Positions 54,652 to 63,760 are shown, numbered from the stretch's first letter. The stretch: 64,000 nucleotides of DNA from VXPQ01 sp965232485 (GCA_965232485.1 OZ246975.1:1178001-1242000); one strand, 5' to 3'. Notes: generated by a model from the sequence alone, not told the origin. Made by a program: numbers and translations.

Positions 54652-54790
54652 AAGGATGCTCTGATTACGTCCGCAAAGAGTCAGAGGCTGAAAGGCGCGT
54701 GCTGGCAAGGAATGACGAAGCGAGTAGCGTGGTGGCCCCGCATAATGAGGAATGACACAGCCCGCGTGCGATTTTCGCCTGACCCTTGGC
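54652..54790 (+). repeat. Dispersed intergenic repeat, copy 5
   Basis: AAGGATGCTCTGATTACGTC, AGAGGCTGAAAGGCGCG, CTGGCAAGGAATGACGAAGC, then CCCCGCATAATGAGGAATGA and an ACACAGCC block. It agrees in order with copies at 9400-9553 (reversed) and 17647. It lies between the solute-binding gene and the AbiEi remnant. Confidence 0.65.
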
Positions 54791-54794
54791 GAAT

Positions 54795-54895
54795 TTTCAC
54801 GCCCGGCGGAACCGCATTGAGGAGAAATTTTGATTTTTATGTTTTTATATGGCTCATAGCCATGCAAATAAATTTATATCGAAACAATGTCAAGA
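54795..54895 (-). pseudogene. 5' remnant of an AbiEi gene with its upstream region
   Basis: On the minus strand the sequence from the ATG at 54857 reads MSHIKT-stop-KSKFLLNAVPPG, matching MNHVKTQRLKPLLNAVPPG of the AbiEi gene at 52130. The upstream AT-rich region is also alike, as is the palindrome ATGGCT-CAT-AGCCAT (54849-54863), in which the T/A pair became C/G on both arms. The remainder of the gene is gone, so this is a decayed second copy. Confidence 0.7.
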
Positions 54896-54958
54896 ATTTT
54901 TCGCGCTGCATTTCCCCAAGCGCCGTTGGACCTGACCCTTGCTCCCGCTCGTCCAGTC

Positions 54959-56599
54959 TCACGCCGGCGCCTCGCGCCTCGCGGCCTTCAGAAACAGGGC
55001 AATGCCTACGGACAGCACGCCCGCCGCAGCGCCGATCAGGAAGACGTTCCCGGCCGCCCAGGCCAGCGCGGAGTTGAGCGATCCGAGGAAAATATCCGCC
55101 ATTTGCGCGCCCTCGGGGCCGGTTTCCGCGAATCCCGCCCGCAGCGCATCGGTCGCGGACGGATCGATAAGCACCCGGGGATTGTCCTTTATCGCGTCGA
55201 GCTGACCCGGTGGAAGCATGGCCCGTACGGCGTCGGAGACCGTTGCCTCGATCCTTTCCGCAAACTGGCTGGTCATCACGACGCCCAGCACGGAAAGACC
55301 CGTTGCGCCGCCGATATATCTGGAGAATTGCAGCGCCGAGGTGGCCGAGCCCATGAGGCGGAATTGTATCGAATTCTGAACCGAAAGGGTGCACGTAGCC
55401 ATCGTGCCGCCGTATCCCAGGCCCATGATCGCAATGTATCCCATGGCCCGGACAAAGCTGGTGTCCGCATTCATGGTGGAGATGAGATACATGCCGAACG
55501 CCGTCGCTCCCGTTCCGATCAGGGCCATCAGCCTGTACCCCCCGCCCATGCGGGAAATTTGTCGTCCGAACAGCACGGAGCCGAAAACGAAGCCAAGCAT
55601 CATGGGCGTGAGAATGCTCCCGCTGCCGGTGGGAGAAGCGCCCAGGACGCCCTGAAAGAACAGGGGAAGAAGAAGGACGCTCCCGTACAGGCCGAACCCG
55701 ACGAGAAACATGAGGAGGACCGCGGAAACGACCGTCCGGCTTCCGTATATCTCCAGCGGCATGATGGGAACATCGGATTTCATCTCTATTGCGATGAATG
55801 CCGCGGTCATGACCAGGCCAAGCGCCAGACAGCCTGCTACCTGCGGCGAACTCCATGCATACCGGGCGCCTCCCCATGACAGGGCGAACATGATGGGGAT
55901 GACTGCCAGCGTCAGCGCGACCATTCCCGGATAGTCCAGTTTTTTACTTTCGACCTCGGGATGGAGCGCGGGAAAGGTTCTCCAGAGCAACAACAGTATC
56001 GGAAGCCCGATCGGAATATTGATCAGGAAGACCCAGTTCCAGGACACATTGTCGGTGACGACGCCTCCCAGGGCCGGCCCTATGATCGAAGCGGCCCCGA
56101 ATACAAGGCCTGCCAATCCCTGCATCTTTCCCCGCTTTCCAGGCGGATACAGGTCGGCGATTACGATGACGCCTATCGTCATGATCATCCCGCCGCCGAC
56201 GCCCAGGATGGCGCGAAAAGCAATGAGTTGCGTCATCGTCTGGCTCAGCCCCGCCGGGACGGCCCCGACGATCAGGATGATCGCGCCGAGGACAGCGAAG
56301 ATTTTGCGCCCGTAGAGATCGGAGAGCCTGCCCACGACCGGAACCGTAATCGTGGACGTCACCACATACCCGGTCGAAACCCATGTGTAGCGGTCGAACC
56401 CGCCCAGGTCGCCCACGATGACGGGCATGGCGGTGACGACGATGGTCTGACCCAGGGCTGCCAGAAACATCCCCAGCATCGTCCCGGTCATCGTCAACCT
56501 GACTTGCCGCGGGGAAGGTTTTGCGCCGTTTGAGACGTGTCCGTTGCCTGTCGCCTGCATGCGAAGAGGAGTTTTTGCCCTGCCGTCCGTATTTCGCAT
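54959..56599 (-). CDS. MFS drug/proton antiporter, DHA2 (EmrB/QacA) family
   Basis: About 546 residues and 14 predicted membrane helices. Motif A VVGRLSDLYGRKIFA follows helix 2, motif C-like GLVFGASIIGPALGGVV lies in helix 5, and the typical NWVFLINIPIG loop comes before helix 6. These proteins export toxic hydrophobic compounds with protons. The start is either the ATG at 56599 or the one at 56560 (MQATGNG); neither has a strong ribosome site. It lies on the same strand as the M28 peptidase, 91 bp downstream of it. No TetR-type regulator is adjacent. Confidence 0.85.
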   Translation of the reverse strand: MRNTDGRAKTPLRMQATGNGHVSNGAKPSPRQVRLTMTGTMLGMFLAALGQTIVVTAMPVIVGDLGGFDRYTWVSTGYVVTSTITVPVVGRLSDLYGRKIFAVLGAIILIVGAVPAGLSQTMTQLIAFRAILGVGGGMIMTIGVIVIADLYPPGKRGKMQGLAGLVFGAASIIGPALGGVVTDNVSWNWVFLINIPIGLPILLLLWRTFPALHPEVESKKLDYPGMVALTLAVIPIMFALSWGGARYAWSSPQVAGCLALGLVMTAAFIAIEMKSDVPIMPLEIYGSRTVVSAVLLMFLVGFGLYGSVLLLPLFFQGVLGASPTGSGSILTPMMLGFVFGSVLFGRQISRMGGGYRLMALIGTGATAFGMYLISTMNADTSFVRAMGYIAIMGLGYGGTMATCTLSVQNSIQFRLMGSATSALQFSRYIGGATGLSVLGVVMTSQFAERIEATVSDAVRAMLPPGQLDAIKDNPRVLIDPSATDALRAGFAETGPEGAQMADIFLGSLNSALAWAAGNVFLIGAAAGVLSVGIALFLKAARREAPA

Positions 56600-56690
56600 C
56601 GCAGCGCTCGATATTCCTGCTGTTTCTTTGTTCAGGACGCTCCTGCCGCAGGGATGCGCGGAAAGGCAAGGCGTCAAATGCGCCTACCTT

Positions 56691-58520
56691 CTACTTCCGC
56701 TCGCCCAGCGTCACGTCCAGCGCAACGCGTTCGCCGTCCCGCTCCACGACGATCTGCACCACATCCCCGGGCGCCTGGTCGCGCAGGGCATAGGTATAGG
56801 CGTAAATATCGGCAATGGGTTTCCCGGCGAATTCCACCACGATATCCCCGCCGCGAAGGCCGCCCTCTTCCGCAGGGCTGCCCGCCCGCACTCCCGTAAG
56901 CCGCAAACCCGTATCGCGCGGAGTCATGTCGGGAATGGACCCCAGATACGCTGCACCGTACCCACTGGTCGAGGAAGCACTGCCGCCGCCCGGCGATGGA
57001 CGCGGCTGCGCCACGGCGGTCAGCGCGACCGCATCCGCAGCATCCGCGCCCGCAAGCCGGCGCACGACGCCGCTTGCCAGCTCGACCACCAGATCCACCC
57101 CCTCCCCGTTCACCTTCTGCCAGTCGTCCGAGGGGCGGTGATAATCCTCATGGGTATTCGTAAAGAAATGCAGTACGGGGACGCCTTCCGCATAAAACGA
57201 GGAATGATCGGAAGGACCATACCCGTCGGCCACCCCGGCCACCGAAAGCGGCTCGGAGAGGTCGGTGTTGGCGTCGTCCAGTATCCCTTCCCACTCTTCC
57301 GCAGTGCCGGTCCCGAAAATCGTCAGGCTGCGGTCCTGCATCCGCCCCACCATGTCGAAATTGAGCATGGCCGCCGCATCGTCCAGCGGCACGGTCGGCT
57401 CCGCCACGAAGCGCGCCGAGCCCCAAAGGCCCTTTTCCTCGCCAGTAAACGCCATGAACAGGACGCCCCGGTCCAGAGGCGGTCCGTCGGCCAGCCGCCG
57501 GGCGATCTCAATCACCGCCGCGACGCCGCTGGCGTTGTCGTCGGCGCCGTTGTGCACCGCCCGGGCGTCAGGCGCCAGCGAGCCGTCGCCCCCGAAACCC
57601 AGATGGTCGTAGTGCGCGCCTGCGATAATGTATTCCCGGGCATGGTCCGGATCGGCGCCGGGCAGCAGGGCCGCCACGTTACGGGCCTTGGCCGTTTCCG
57701 GGGAAATGTCTACCGCAAGTTCCGCGGCATGTCCTTCCTGCGCCGCCCGGCGCGCCATATCGGCGGCCTCTCCGCCAACCATGACGACGGGTATGGGCAA
57801 GGCGGCCCGCATTTCGTCGGAAGGATCGGGCAGACGCATCCCTTCCGGCGCCAGCGCCAGCAGGCCCGCGGCGCCGCGCCCGGACGCCTCCATCGCCTTG
57901 AAATGAGCATCTCCCCGGAGCGACATGCCGTGCGGCGCATCGGGGGCGCCCCATTCCACCACCACGATCTTGCCGGAAATATCCATGCGGGCGTATTCGC
58001 CCCCGGCCTCTTCCGCGTTGTCTTCACCGGCCTCGCCCTCGTTGCCCTCCGAAGCATCCCCGGTCAGCCCGTGCCCGCCGTACGCCAGCGCATGCTCTAT
58101 ATGCCCGCTTGCCGAAAAACCGAGGGGAACCCACTCCGGGCCGATCTGGTATGCTCGCCCCGCTATGCGCAAGGCATTGCCGGAACCGACCCGAACCCCT
58201 TTCCGGACCGAAAAATGGTGAAAGAAACCGTGGTTGGATCCGGCGGGCGCGAGTCCGAGGCTGCGAAACGCTCCGGCGATATATTCCCCGGCGCACCAGG
58301 CGCCCCGCGATCCGACTTCGCGGCCTTCGAGCCGGTCGTCGGCCAGGTAGCGAATATGCCGCATCGCTTCCGTCGGATCGGCGGGCAGGTCGCGGGTCAG
58401 TTCCTCTGCGGCGGGACAGGATGGCTGTGCGAAAGCCGGATGGCCGATTGGCCATATCGCCCATATGGAAACCACCGTACAAAACGCTGCGAAAAGCGGC
58501 GCATAACGGGAAAAAATCAT
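56691..58520 (-). CDS. Secreted M28-family zinc peptidase with PA and PDZ domains
   Basis: About 609 residues. The signal peptide MIFSRYAPLFAAFCTVVSIW...AFAQ is followed by a domain with a PA-type insertion (residues 130-250). The M28 core has all five zinc ligands and the catalytic pair: GAHYDHLG (near 298), NGADDNASG, FTGEEKGLWGS, LNFDMVGR, and HRPSDD. A C-terminal PDZ domain (LTGVRAGSPAEEGGLRGGD) follows. It should be an exported aminopeptidase. The start is only 25 bp from the divergent TolB-like gene's start, so promoters must overlap coding sequence; the frame also contains an ATG at 58547. Confidence 0.9.
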   Translation of the reverse strand: MIFSRYAPLFAAFCTVVSIWAIWPIGHPAFAQPSCPAAEELTRDLPADPTEAMRHIRYLADDRLEGREVGSRGAWCAGEYIAGAFRSLGLAPAGSNHGFFHHFSVRKGVRVGSGNALRIAGRAYQIGPEWVPLGFSASGHIEHALAYGGHGLTGDASEGNEGEAGEDNAEEAGGEYARMDISGKIVVVEWGAPDAPHGMSLRGDAHFKAMEASGRGAAGLLALAPEGMRLPDPSDEMRAALPIPVVMVGGEAADMARRAAQEGHAAELAVDISPETAKARNVAALLPGADPDHAREYIIAGAHYDHLGFGGDGSLAPDARAVHNGADDNASGVAAVIEIARRLADGPPLDRGVLFMAFTGEEKGLWGSARFVAEPTVPLDDAAAMLNFDMVGRMQDRSLTIFGTGTAEEWEGILDDANTDLSEPLSVAGVADGYGPSDHSSFYAEGVPVLHFFTNTHEDYHRPSDDWQKVNGEGVDLVVELASGVVRRLAGADAADAVALTAVAQPRPSPGGGSASSTSGYGAAYLGSIPDMTPRDTGLRLTGVRAGSPAEEGGLRGGDIVVEFAGKPIADIYAYTYALRDQAPGDVVQIVVERDGERVALDVTLGERK

Positions 58521-58545
58521 AACCAATCTCACTTGTAACGGAAGC

Positions 58546-59676
58546 ATGACGTTCTGGCCCCGTCGTACGCGGATAACCGCCCCCCTGTTCGCCGCCGTCG
58601 CATTTCTGGGCGCGGCATGGCTCCTTGCCGCCTGCGAAACAAACGACGAACAGCCCGCCGTCGCCGAAAACGACGGGCAGGCCGCGCTCCGGACTACCGA
58701 TCTCGCCCAGCCCGAAGAAACGCGCCTGCGCAACCTCCGCCAACTGACGTTCGGCGGGGAAAACGCCGAGGCTTATTGGGCTTTCGACGGATCGGCGCTC
58801 ATTTACCAGGCCCGCAAGCCGGGCGCGGAATGCGACCAGATTTATATCATGGACGATCTGGAAACAAGGGAATCCCGCATGGTCAGCACCGGCGACGGGC
58901 GCACCACCTGTTCCTATTTTTATCCGTCGGGAGACCGGATCCTGTATTCGTCCACCCATCTCGCCGATCCGGCCTGCCCTCCGGTCCCGGACTTCTCCCA
59001 AGGCTATGTCTGGCCCATCTACCCGAGCTACGACATCTTCGCGGCGGATACGGACGGCGGCAATCTGCAACGGCTCACCGAAACCGACGGCTACGACGCC
59101 GAGGCCACCTTCTCGCCGGTCGGAGATCGGATCGTGTTCACGAGCATGCGCGACGGCGATCTGGAACTGTACTCGATGGCCCCGGACGGTTCCGACGCGC
59201 GGCGGCTGACGAACCGCATCGGATACGACGGAGGCGCTTTCTACTCCCCCGACGGTTCGCAAATCGTGTGGCGGGCGCATTACCCCAAACCCGGACCGGA
59301 ACAGGACGATTATCTCCGCCTCCTCGACCAGGGCCTGCTGCGCCCCGGCGATCTGGAAATTTACGTGATGGATGCAGACGGCTCGAACATGCGCCAGGTA
59401 ACGCACCTCGGCGGAGCCAACTTCGCTCCCTACTGGCATCCGGACGGAAAGCGCATCCTGTTCAGTTCCAATCACGAAGACCCGAACGGACGGGAGTTCG
59501 AGATCTACATGATCGGGGTGGACGGAACCGGGCTGACGCGCATCACGCACTCCGAAGCGTTCGACGGATTCCCCGTATTCAGCCCGGACGGACGCTACCT
59601 CGCGTTCGGCTCGAATCGCAACAACGCGGACACGAACGACACGAATATCTTCCTTGCGGAATGGGTCGAGGAATGA
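58546..59676 (+). CDS. TolB-like beta-propeller (PD40) lipoprotein
   Basis: A 376-residue lipoprotein with lipobox LLAAC (near residue 30) and repeated PD40/WD40-like blades: NAEAYWAFDGSALIYQA, AEATFSPVGDRIVFTSMRDG, GGAFYSPDGSQIVWRA, FAPYWHPDGKRILFSSNHED, GFPVFSPDGRYLAFGSNRN. Such propellers are periplasmic scaffolds or peptide binders. It is divergent from the M28 peptidase, with an ACGGAAGC ribosome site before the ATG; a joint role in peptide handling is plausible but unproven. Confidence 0.85.
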   Translation: MTFWPRRTRITAPLFAAVAFLGAAWLLAACETNDEQPAVAENDGQAALRTTDLAQPEETRLRNLRQLTFGGENAEAYWAFDGSALIYQARKPGAECDQIYIMDDLETRESRMVSTGDGRTTCSYFYPSGDRILYSSTHLADPACPPVPDFSQGYVWPIYPSYDIFAADTDGGNLQRLTETDGYDAEATFSPVGDRIVFTSMRDGDLELYSMAPDGSDARRLTNRIGYDGGAFYSPDGSQIVWRAHYPKPGPEQDDYLRLLDQGLLRPGDLEIYVMDADGSNMRQVTHLGGANFAPYWHPDGKRILFSSNHEDPNGREFEIYMIGVDGTGLTRITHSEAFDGFPVFSPDGRYLAFGSNRNNADTNDTNIFLAEWVEE

Positions 59677-59775
59677 TTGCGGAAAAGGAGCAGGGGCAGG
59701 CGCCCGGCGATCTGGAGCCGTAGTTCGCAGAGGTAGGGATACCCCCTACTGCATAAAATAAAACTCGGTAACCCC

Positions 59776-59804
59776 TTGACTTTCGGGAAAGGGAGCCGTA
59801 GGAT
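59776..59804 (+). promoter_or_regulatory. Sigma-70-type promoter of the DUF4062-SIR2 unit
   Basis: TTGACT (59776-59781), 17-base spacer, TAGGAT (59799-59804), 43 bases before the DUF4062 start. It is in the transition from GC-rich chromosome to AT-rich cargo. Confidence 0.5.
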
Positions 59805-59846
59805 CCCGGCAATCCCTGCTTATATATCTTGACAGTAATTCGTGCT

Positions 59847-61031
59847 ATGGCAACACAAAAAACGGTTTTGCGTATTTTTGCAGCATCGCCCAGCGATGTG
59901 TCCGATGAACGCAAACTTCTACGTGATGTCATTAACGAACTGAACACCACGCGATTATTGGAAAAGAGTACCCTGTTGGAATTGATTGACTGGGAACATG
60001 TATACCCAGATATAGGTGAAGATGCCCAAGCAGTTATTAACTCGCAAATTCCACAAGATTATGACATATTCATCGGAATTATGTGGAATAGAATAGGTAC
60101 TCGAACGGGTCGGGCGGAATCTGGCACTATTGAAGAGTTCGAGCGGGCCAAAGCGCGTCATGACAAAAATCCAGAAAATGTTCATGTAATGATGTATTTC
60201 AAGACAGTGCCTCCACAAGACATGGAAGATTTTGATCCTATGCAATTCCAGAAAGTTCGTGATTTTCGTTCGAGATTAGAACAAAAAGAACGTGCACTTT
60301 ATCGGAAATTTTCCGATGCAGAGGACTTCACGAGGCTTGCACGAATGAACCTTTCAGTGCTGTTGTCAAAGCACAATGAAAATGTTCACGAACACGAGAC
60401 GAATCTAGATTCCATTGATGGCGAATATGTGCAAAAACAAAAACATAAGAACGAACAGGGGCTTCTTGATTTGCAAGAAATATGGGAGGAAGAAGAGGAG
60501 ATTCTAGTTGATATTGCACATCGACTTGGTGATGCTATTAGGCAAATAGGTGCTAAGGCACAGCAGAGACAGAAACAAATTCAGCCACTTGTAGCACATG
60601 GAAAGTCCAACCTTTCTTTCGATGAAAAGAAAAACTTGCGAAGCGAGATTAAGCGTGTTCTTGGTCTAACCGCAAATGATATAAACGGATTTGTAGCACA
60701 GGTAAAACAAGAATTATCGTTGTTCCGAGAACATATTGATAGAGGTGTAGATGCCTTCACAAGGACTGTTCCAATTCACATTGAGATGCATAAAAGGAAG
60801 AACAGTCCAGAAGTGATGGGATTGAAAGACAGTATTATTGGAATGCGTGATGCGATGACAGGAATGATAAAAAGCATGGAAGAACTTTATGATTCGTTTG
60901 ACAGTTTCTCAAGGCTATCAACAAACCTGATTAGATCCACAAGGAATGCACGCAATATCATACGGGAAATTATTACGGTTGCAGAAGGCGCCATTAACTC
61001 GTTAGAACAGGCATTGGAAATCATCTCATAG
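59847..61031 (+). CDS. DUF4062 (TIR-like) protein with long helical C-terminus
   Basis: A 394-residue protein. Residues 5-125 are a DUF4062 domain (LRIFAASPSDVSDERKLLRD, YDIFIGIMWNRIGTRTGRAE, SGTIEEFERA), a TIR-related fold usually found at the N-terminus of STAND immune proteins. Residues about 200-390 are almost entirely helical and include coiled-coil-like stretches (ILVDIAHRLGDAIRQIGAKA; MKSMEELYDSFDSFSRL). There is no NTPase domain, unlike most DUF4062 proteins. The start ATG at 59847 is preferred to 59829. It is 6 bp upstream of a SIR2 gene and clearly AT-rich, which suggests recent transfer. Inferred sensor or signal-producing half of a two-gene defence unit. Confidence 0.75.
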   Translation: MATQKTVLRIFAASPSDVSDERKLLRDVINELNTTRLLEKSTLLELIDWEHVYPDIGEDAQAVINSQIPQDYDIFIGIMWNRIGTRTGRAESGTIEEFERAKARHDKNPENVHVMMYFKTVPPQDMEDFDPMQFQKVRDFRSRLEQKERALYRKFSDAEDFTRLARMNLSVLLSKHNENVHEHETNLDSIDGEYVQKQKHKNEQGLLDLQEIWEEEEEILVDIAHRLGDAIRQIGAKAQQRQKQIQPLVAHGKSNLSFDEKKNLRSEIKRVLGLTANDINGFVAQVKQELSLFREHIDRGVDAFTRTVPIHIEMHKRKNSPEVMGLKDSIIGMRDAMTGMIKSMEELYDSFDSFSRLSTNLIRSTRNARNIIREIITVAEGAINSLEQALEIIS

Positions 61032-61037
61032 GTAATC

Positions 61038-62168
61038 ATGTCAAACAACATCTCTTTACTTCTGGGCTCTGGATCGTCGATACCGGCTGGTTTTCGGTCC
61101 ACAGAAGAATTGACAAATATGTTTTTGTGTGGCTATGGAATATGGAAAGATTCACAAGGTAGATATTTTATTGACAATAATCTCTCTGAAAAAAGAAGGC
61201 AATACTTCAATTTAGAGGAACGACTGGATCTTGTGAAATTTGTTATACGATGGCTTCATGAAGAAACCCAAAAATATCATCGAACATTTGCAGGAAGGCA
61301 AGCAAATTACGAAGATGTGTTTTATCTGTCCGAACAGATTTCACATGACATGTATGGGGAACGAGAAAACCCGGCAATCTATTCATTTATGAAAGAATTG
61401 AAATCCAGATTCAATAACTTTATCAATAGTTCAGATCAACGCGAATCATTACATGATTTTTCAAATATATCAACTGAAGTGTGTAACTGTATTCTTGATG
61501 TTGTTGTGAATACATTGTCTCATAAAGCATCTCAAACAAATCATTTGAAGATCATTAAATACATTTGTGAAGAATATGAGCCTGTATGTGTTGCGACACT
61601 TTCACATGACATACACGTCGAAACATTTCTTGAAGAAGAGGAGGTTACTCTTGCTGATGGCGTTTCAAAAAAAGATGGTGTTCGACAATGGGATGGCAAC
61701 TTTATTGTGAATGACAAAATTCCTTTCTTAAAGTTACATGGATCTATAAATTGGAACTGGAATTGTTTATCTGAAAACTTTAATAGACCAGAAATATTGG
61801 TCGGTACATTCAATAAATTAGCAAAATATGGAAGCGAAATTTTTATTGACCTTCATTATCATTTCAAGACAATAATACATGAATCCGACACGATGATAAT
61901 TTGTGGGTACAGTTTTGGCGATAAAGGAATAAACAGCACAATAATAAATTGGTATCACAACAAACCAGGAAGACGGTTTGTTATCATTCATCCTTGCAAA
62001 GATCAAATGATCGCAAGCGCTCGACCCGCGATACAGAGGTTGTTCGGTGATCAAGACCCCTGGACGATGGTGCATCGCCCTGGTGCTGCATTCGGATCAA
62101 CCAAATATATACACAAAAAACTCCAGCATGTAACTGTCAATGAAATTCGTGATGCCATTGCATCATAA
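61038..62168 (+). CDS. SIR2-family NADase-type protein
   Basis: A 376-residue protein with SIR2_2 signatures: SLLLGSGSSIPAGFRSTEEL (residues 6-25) for NAD binding, FLKLHGSINW (near 230) carrying the catalytic-type His, and MIICGYSFGDKGIN (near 285). Bacterial SIR2 proteins in defence systems (Thoeris ThsA, DSR, SIR2-pAgo) deplete NAD to abort infection, and I infer the same here. It has no recognisable SLOG or transmembrane extension. It lies 6 bp after the DUF4062 gene on the same strand, with the same AT-rich composition. An IS256 end abuts its stop codon. Confidence 0.8.
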   Translation: MSNNISLLLGSGSSIPAGFRSTEELTNMFLCGYGIWKDSQGRYFIDNNLSEKRRQYFNLEERLDLVKFVIRWLHEETQKYHRTFAGRQANYEDVFYLSEQISHDMYGERENPAIYSFMKELKSRFNNFINSSDQRESLHDFSNISTEVCNCILDVVVNTLSHKASQTNHLKIIKYICEEYEPVCVATLSHDIHVETFLEEEEVTLADGVSKKDGVRQWDGNFIVNDKIPFLKLHGSINWNWNCLSENFNRPEILVGTFNKLAKYGSEIFIDLHYHFKTIIHESDTMIICGYSFGDKGINSTIINWYHNKPGRRFVIIHPCKDQMIASARPAIQRLFGDQDPWTMVHRPGAAFGSTKYIHKKLQHVTVNEIRDAIAS

Positions 62169-62171
62169 ATA

Positions 62172-63163
62172 TAGGGCGTGTCCGCTAAACTGTGTAAGCG
62201 GGATTATTGTTCCATAGGGACACGGTCCCCGTAGAGTATGACGAACTGGTTGAGGGCGGCCTTCCAGTCCCGGATCGGCCGTTTCCACTTCTTCGACGCC
62301 TCCCGCAGGCCGAGCCACAGCAGTTTGAAGATCGCCTCGTCGTTCGGGAAAGCGCCCTTGTCCTTAACGATCCGGCGCAGGCTGTAGTTCAGCGACTCGA
62401 CCGCGTTCGTCGTGTAGACCACCTTGCGGATTGCCGGAGGGTAATCGAAGAAAGGCGCAAGCCTCGTCCAGTCCTTCCTCCACAGCGGCGCGATAGCCGC
62501 ATACTTCTCGCTCCAGGTCGCCTCGAACGTGTCGAGCGCCGAAAGGGCCGCCTCCTCGCTGGGCGCCGCGTAGATCGCTCGTAAACCGGCTGCCACTTGC
62601 TTGCGCTCCTTCTATGGCACGTACCGAAGGCTCTTGCGAACCTGGTGCACGATGCACAACTGCACCCGAGCATGGGGATAGATCGTCTCTATAGCCTCTG
62701 GAAGGCCCTTCAAGCCGTCTACGCACGCAATGAAGCAGTCCTGCATGCCGCGAGCCTGTAACTCCGAGAAAATATTCAGCCACGAAACGGCCCCCTCCGT
62801 CGGAGCGATCCACAGGCCCAGCACCTGTTTCTCCCCCTGCATGTCTATCGCCAAAGCCACGTAGACCGCACGCGTCTTCGCAGCGCCCTCCTCGCGTGAC
62901 TTCACGAAGAGCGCGTCGAAGTACACGATCGGATAAACGCTATCGAGAGGACGAGCCTGCCAGGCGGTAACCTCCTCCAGAACGCTCGCCGTCACCTCCG
63001 ATATAAGCGTCGAGGACACCTCCGCCCCGTAGAGACGCTTCAGCGTGTCCCGGATCGCGCGCGTGCTCTGGCCCTGCGCATACAGGTATATGATCGTATC
63101 GTCGAGACCCGCTACGCGCCGCTGGCGCTTCTCGACGATCTTCGGCTCGAAACTGCCGATTCG
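62172..63163 (-). mobile_element. Truncated IS256-family insertion sequence
   Basis: One end is intact next to the SIR2 gene: GGGCGTGTCCGCTAAACTG at 62174 is a typical IS256-type terminal repeat. The other end, including the transposase N-terminus and the second terminal repeat, is missing and joins directly to a DUF1905 gene near 63160. Confidence 0.75.
62204..63163 (-). pseudogene. IS256-family transposase, 5'-truncated and with an internal stop
   Basis: From FEPKIVEKRQRRVAGLDD onward the sequence follows IS256 transposases. The first catalytic Asp is in PIVYFDALFVKSRE, the second in CFIACVDGLKGLPEA, and the Glu in TNAVESLNYSLRR. An in-frame TAG at 62612-62614 splits it after RKSLRYVP; translation in the same frame continues with KERKQVAAGLRAIY. 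About 80 N-terminal residues are absent. The protein is therefore inactive, although the DDE residues remain. Confidence 0.85.
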
Positions 63164-63591
63164 ATCCAGCGGACCCAGTCGAGGCGCCCCAAAAGGGTGA
63201 GGTCCTTCCACAATGTCTCCGCATCGCGAGAAGCAGTAAGGGCGGACCGGAAATCGGCGGAGAGTGTTGGTTCGGGTTCTGGTCCGAGGATAGCGAGTTG
63301 CACCGTGTCGCCCACATCGGCGGCAACGCCCCTGCGCATGGCCTTGTTCACATGCAGCCAGTGCCCTCCGGACAGGGCGGGCTCCATGAACGCCCGGAAA
63401 GGCTGACCGTTCATGACGCCTTCGACCTTCGTCGCGCCGCCCGAGGGAAATTGCCCGGCGATCCACTCCGGAACAGTGAGCAAGACCTTCGAACCGGCCT
63501 TTGCCGTTTGAGGATGCCGAAAGAGACAGGCCTCAAAGCGTAAAACCGCCGGGGCGCCGGGACGGTCGTTTTGACGTGCTTCCTGTTTCAT
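63150..63591 (-). pseudogene. DUF1905/YdeI-like gene truncated by the IS256 fragment
   Basis: About 145 residues: DUF1905 beta-barrel domain (AGSKVLLTVPEWIAGQF, VEGVMNGQPFRAFMEP, GVAADVGDTVQLAI) and the start of the OmdA/YdeI C-terminal domain (LWKDLTLLGRLDWVRWIESA). Homologues continue past WIESA; here the sequence runs into the transposase in another frame. It was probably a small cytosolic protein of unknown function and is now a 3'-truncated gene. Confidence 0.7.
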
Positions 63592-63676
63592 GTCGAGCGG
63601 CGCTCAGCGTTTCCGGCCCGAGTACACGCAGTATCGCACCCCGCCGCGGTACGTGCCGCCGCATGCGTTCTGCGGG

Positions 63677-63760
63677 TGCCCAAGAGAGGACTCGAACCTC
63701 CACGCCCTAACGGGCACATGACCCTGAATCATGCGCGTCTACCAATTCCGCCACTTGGGC
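63677..63760 (-). tRNA. tRNA-Leu (anticodon CAG)
   Basis: The 84-nt minus-strand sequence folds as a cloverleaf. The acceptor stem is GCCCAAG/CTTGGGC, the D-arm has GGTAGACGC, and the anticodon arm CATGA-TTCAGGG-TCATG gives loop bases 34-36 CAG. A variable arm of the long, class II type typical of Leu follows, then GGTTCGAGTCC in the T-arm. The discriminator is A, and CCA is not encoded. The remaining 63761-64000 contains only a scrap of the dispersed repeat (GGATGCGCTGATCATT at 63888) and no gene. Confidence 0.95.
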
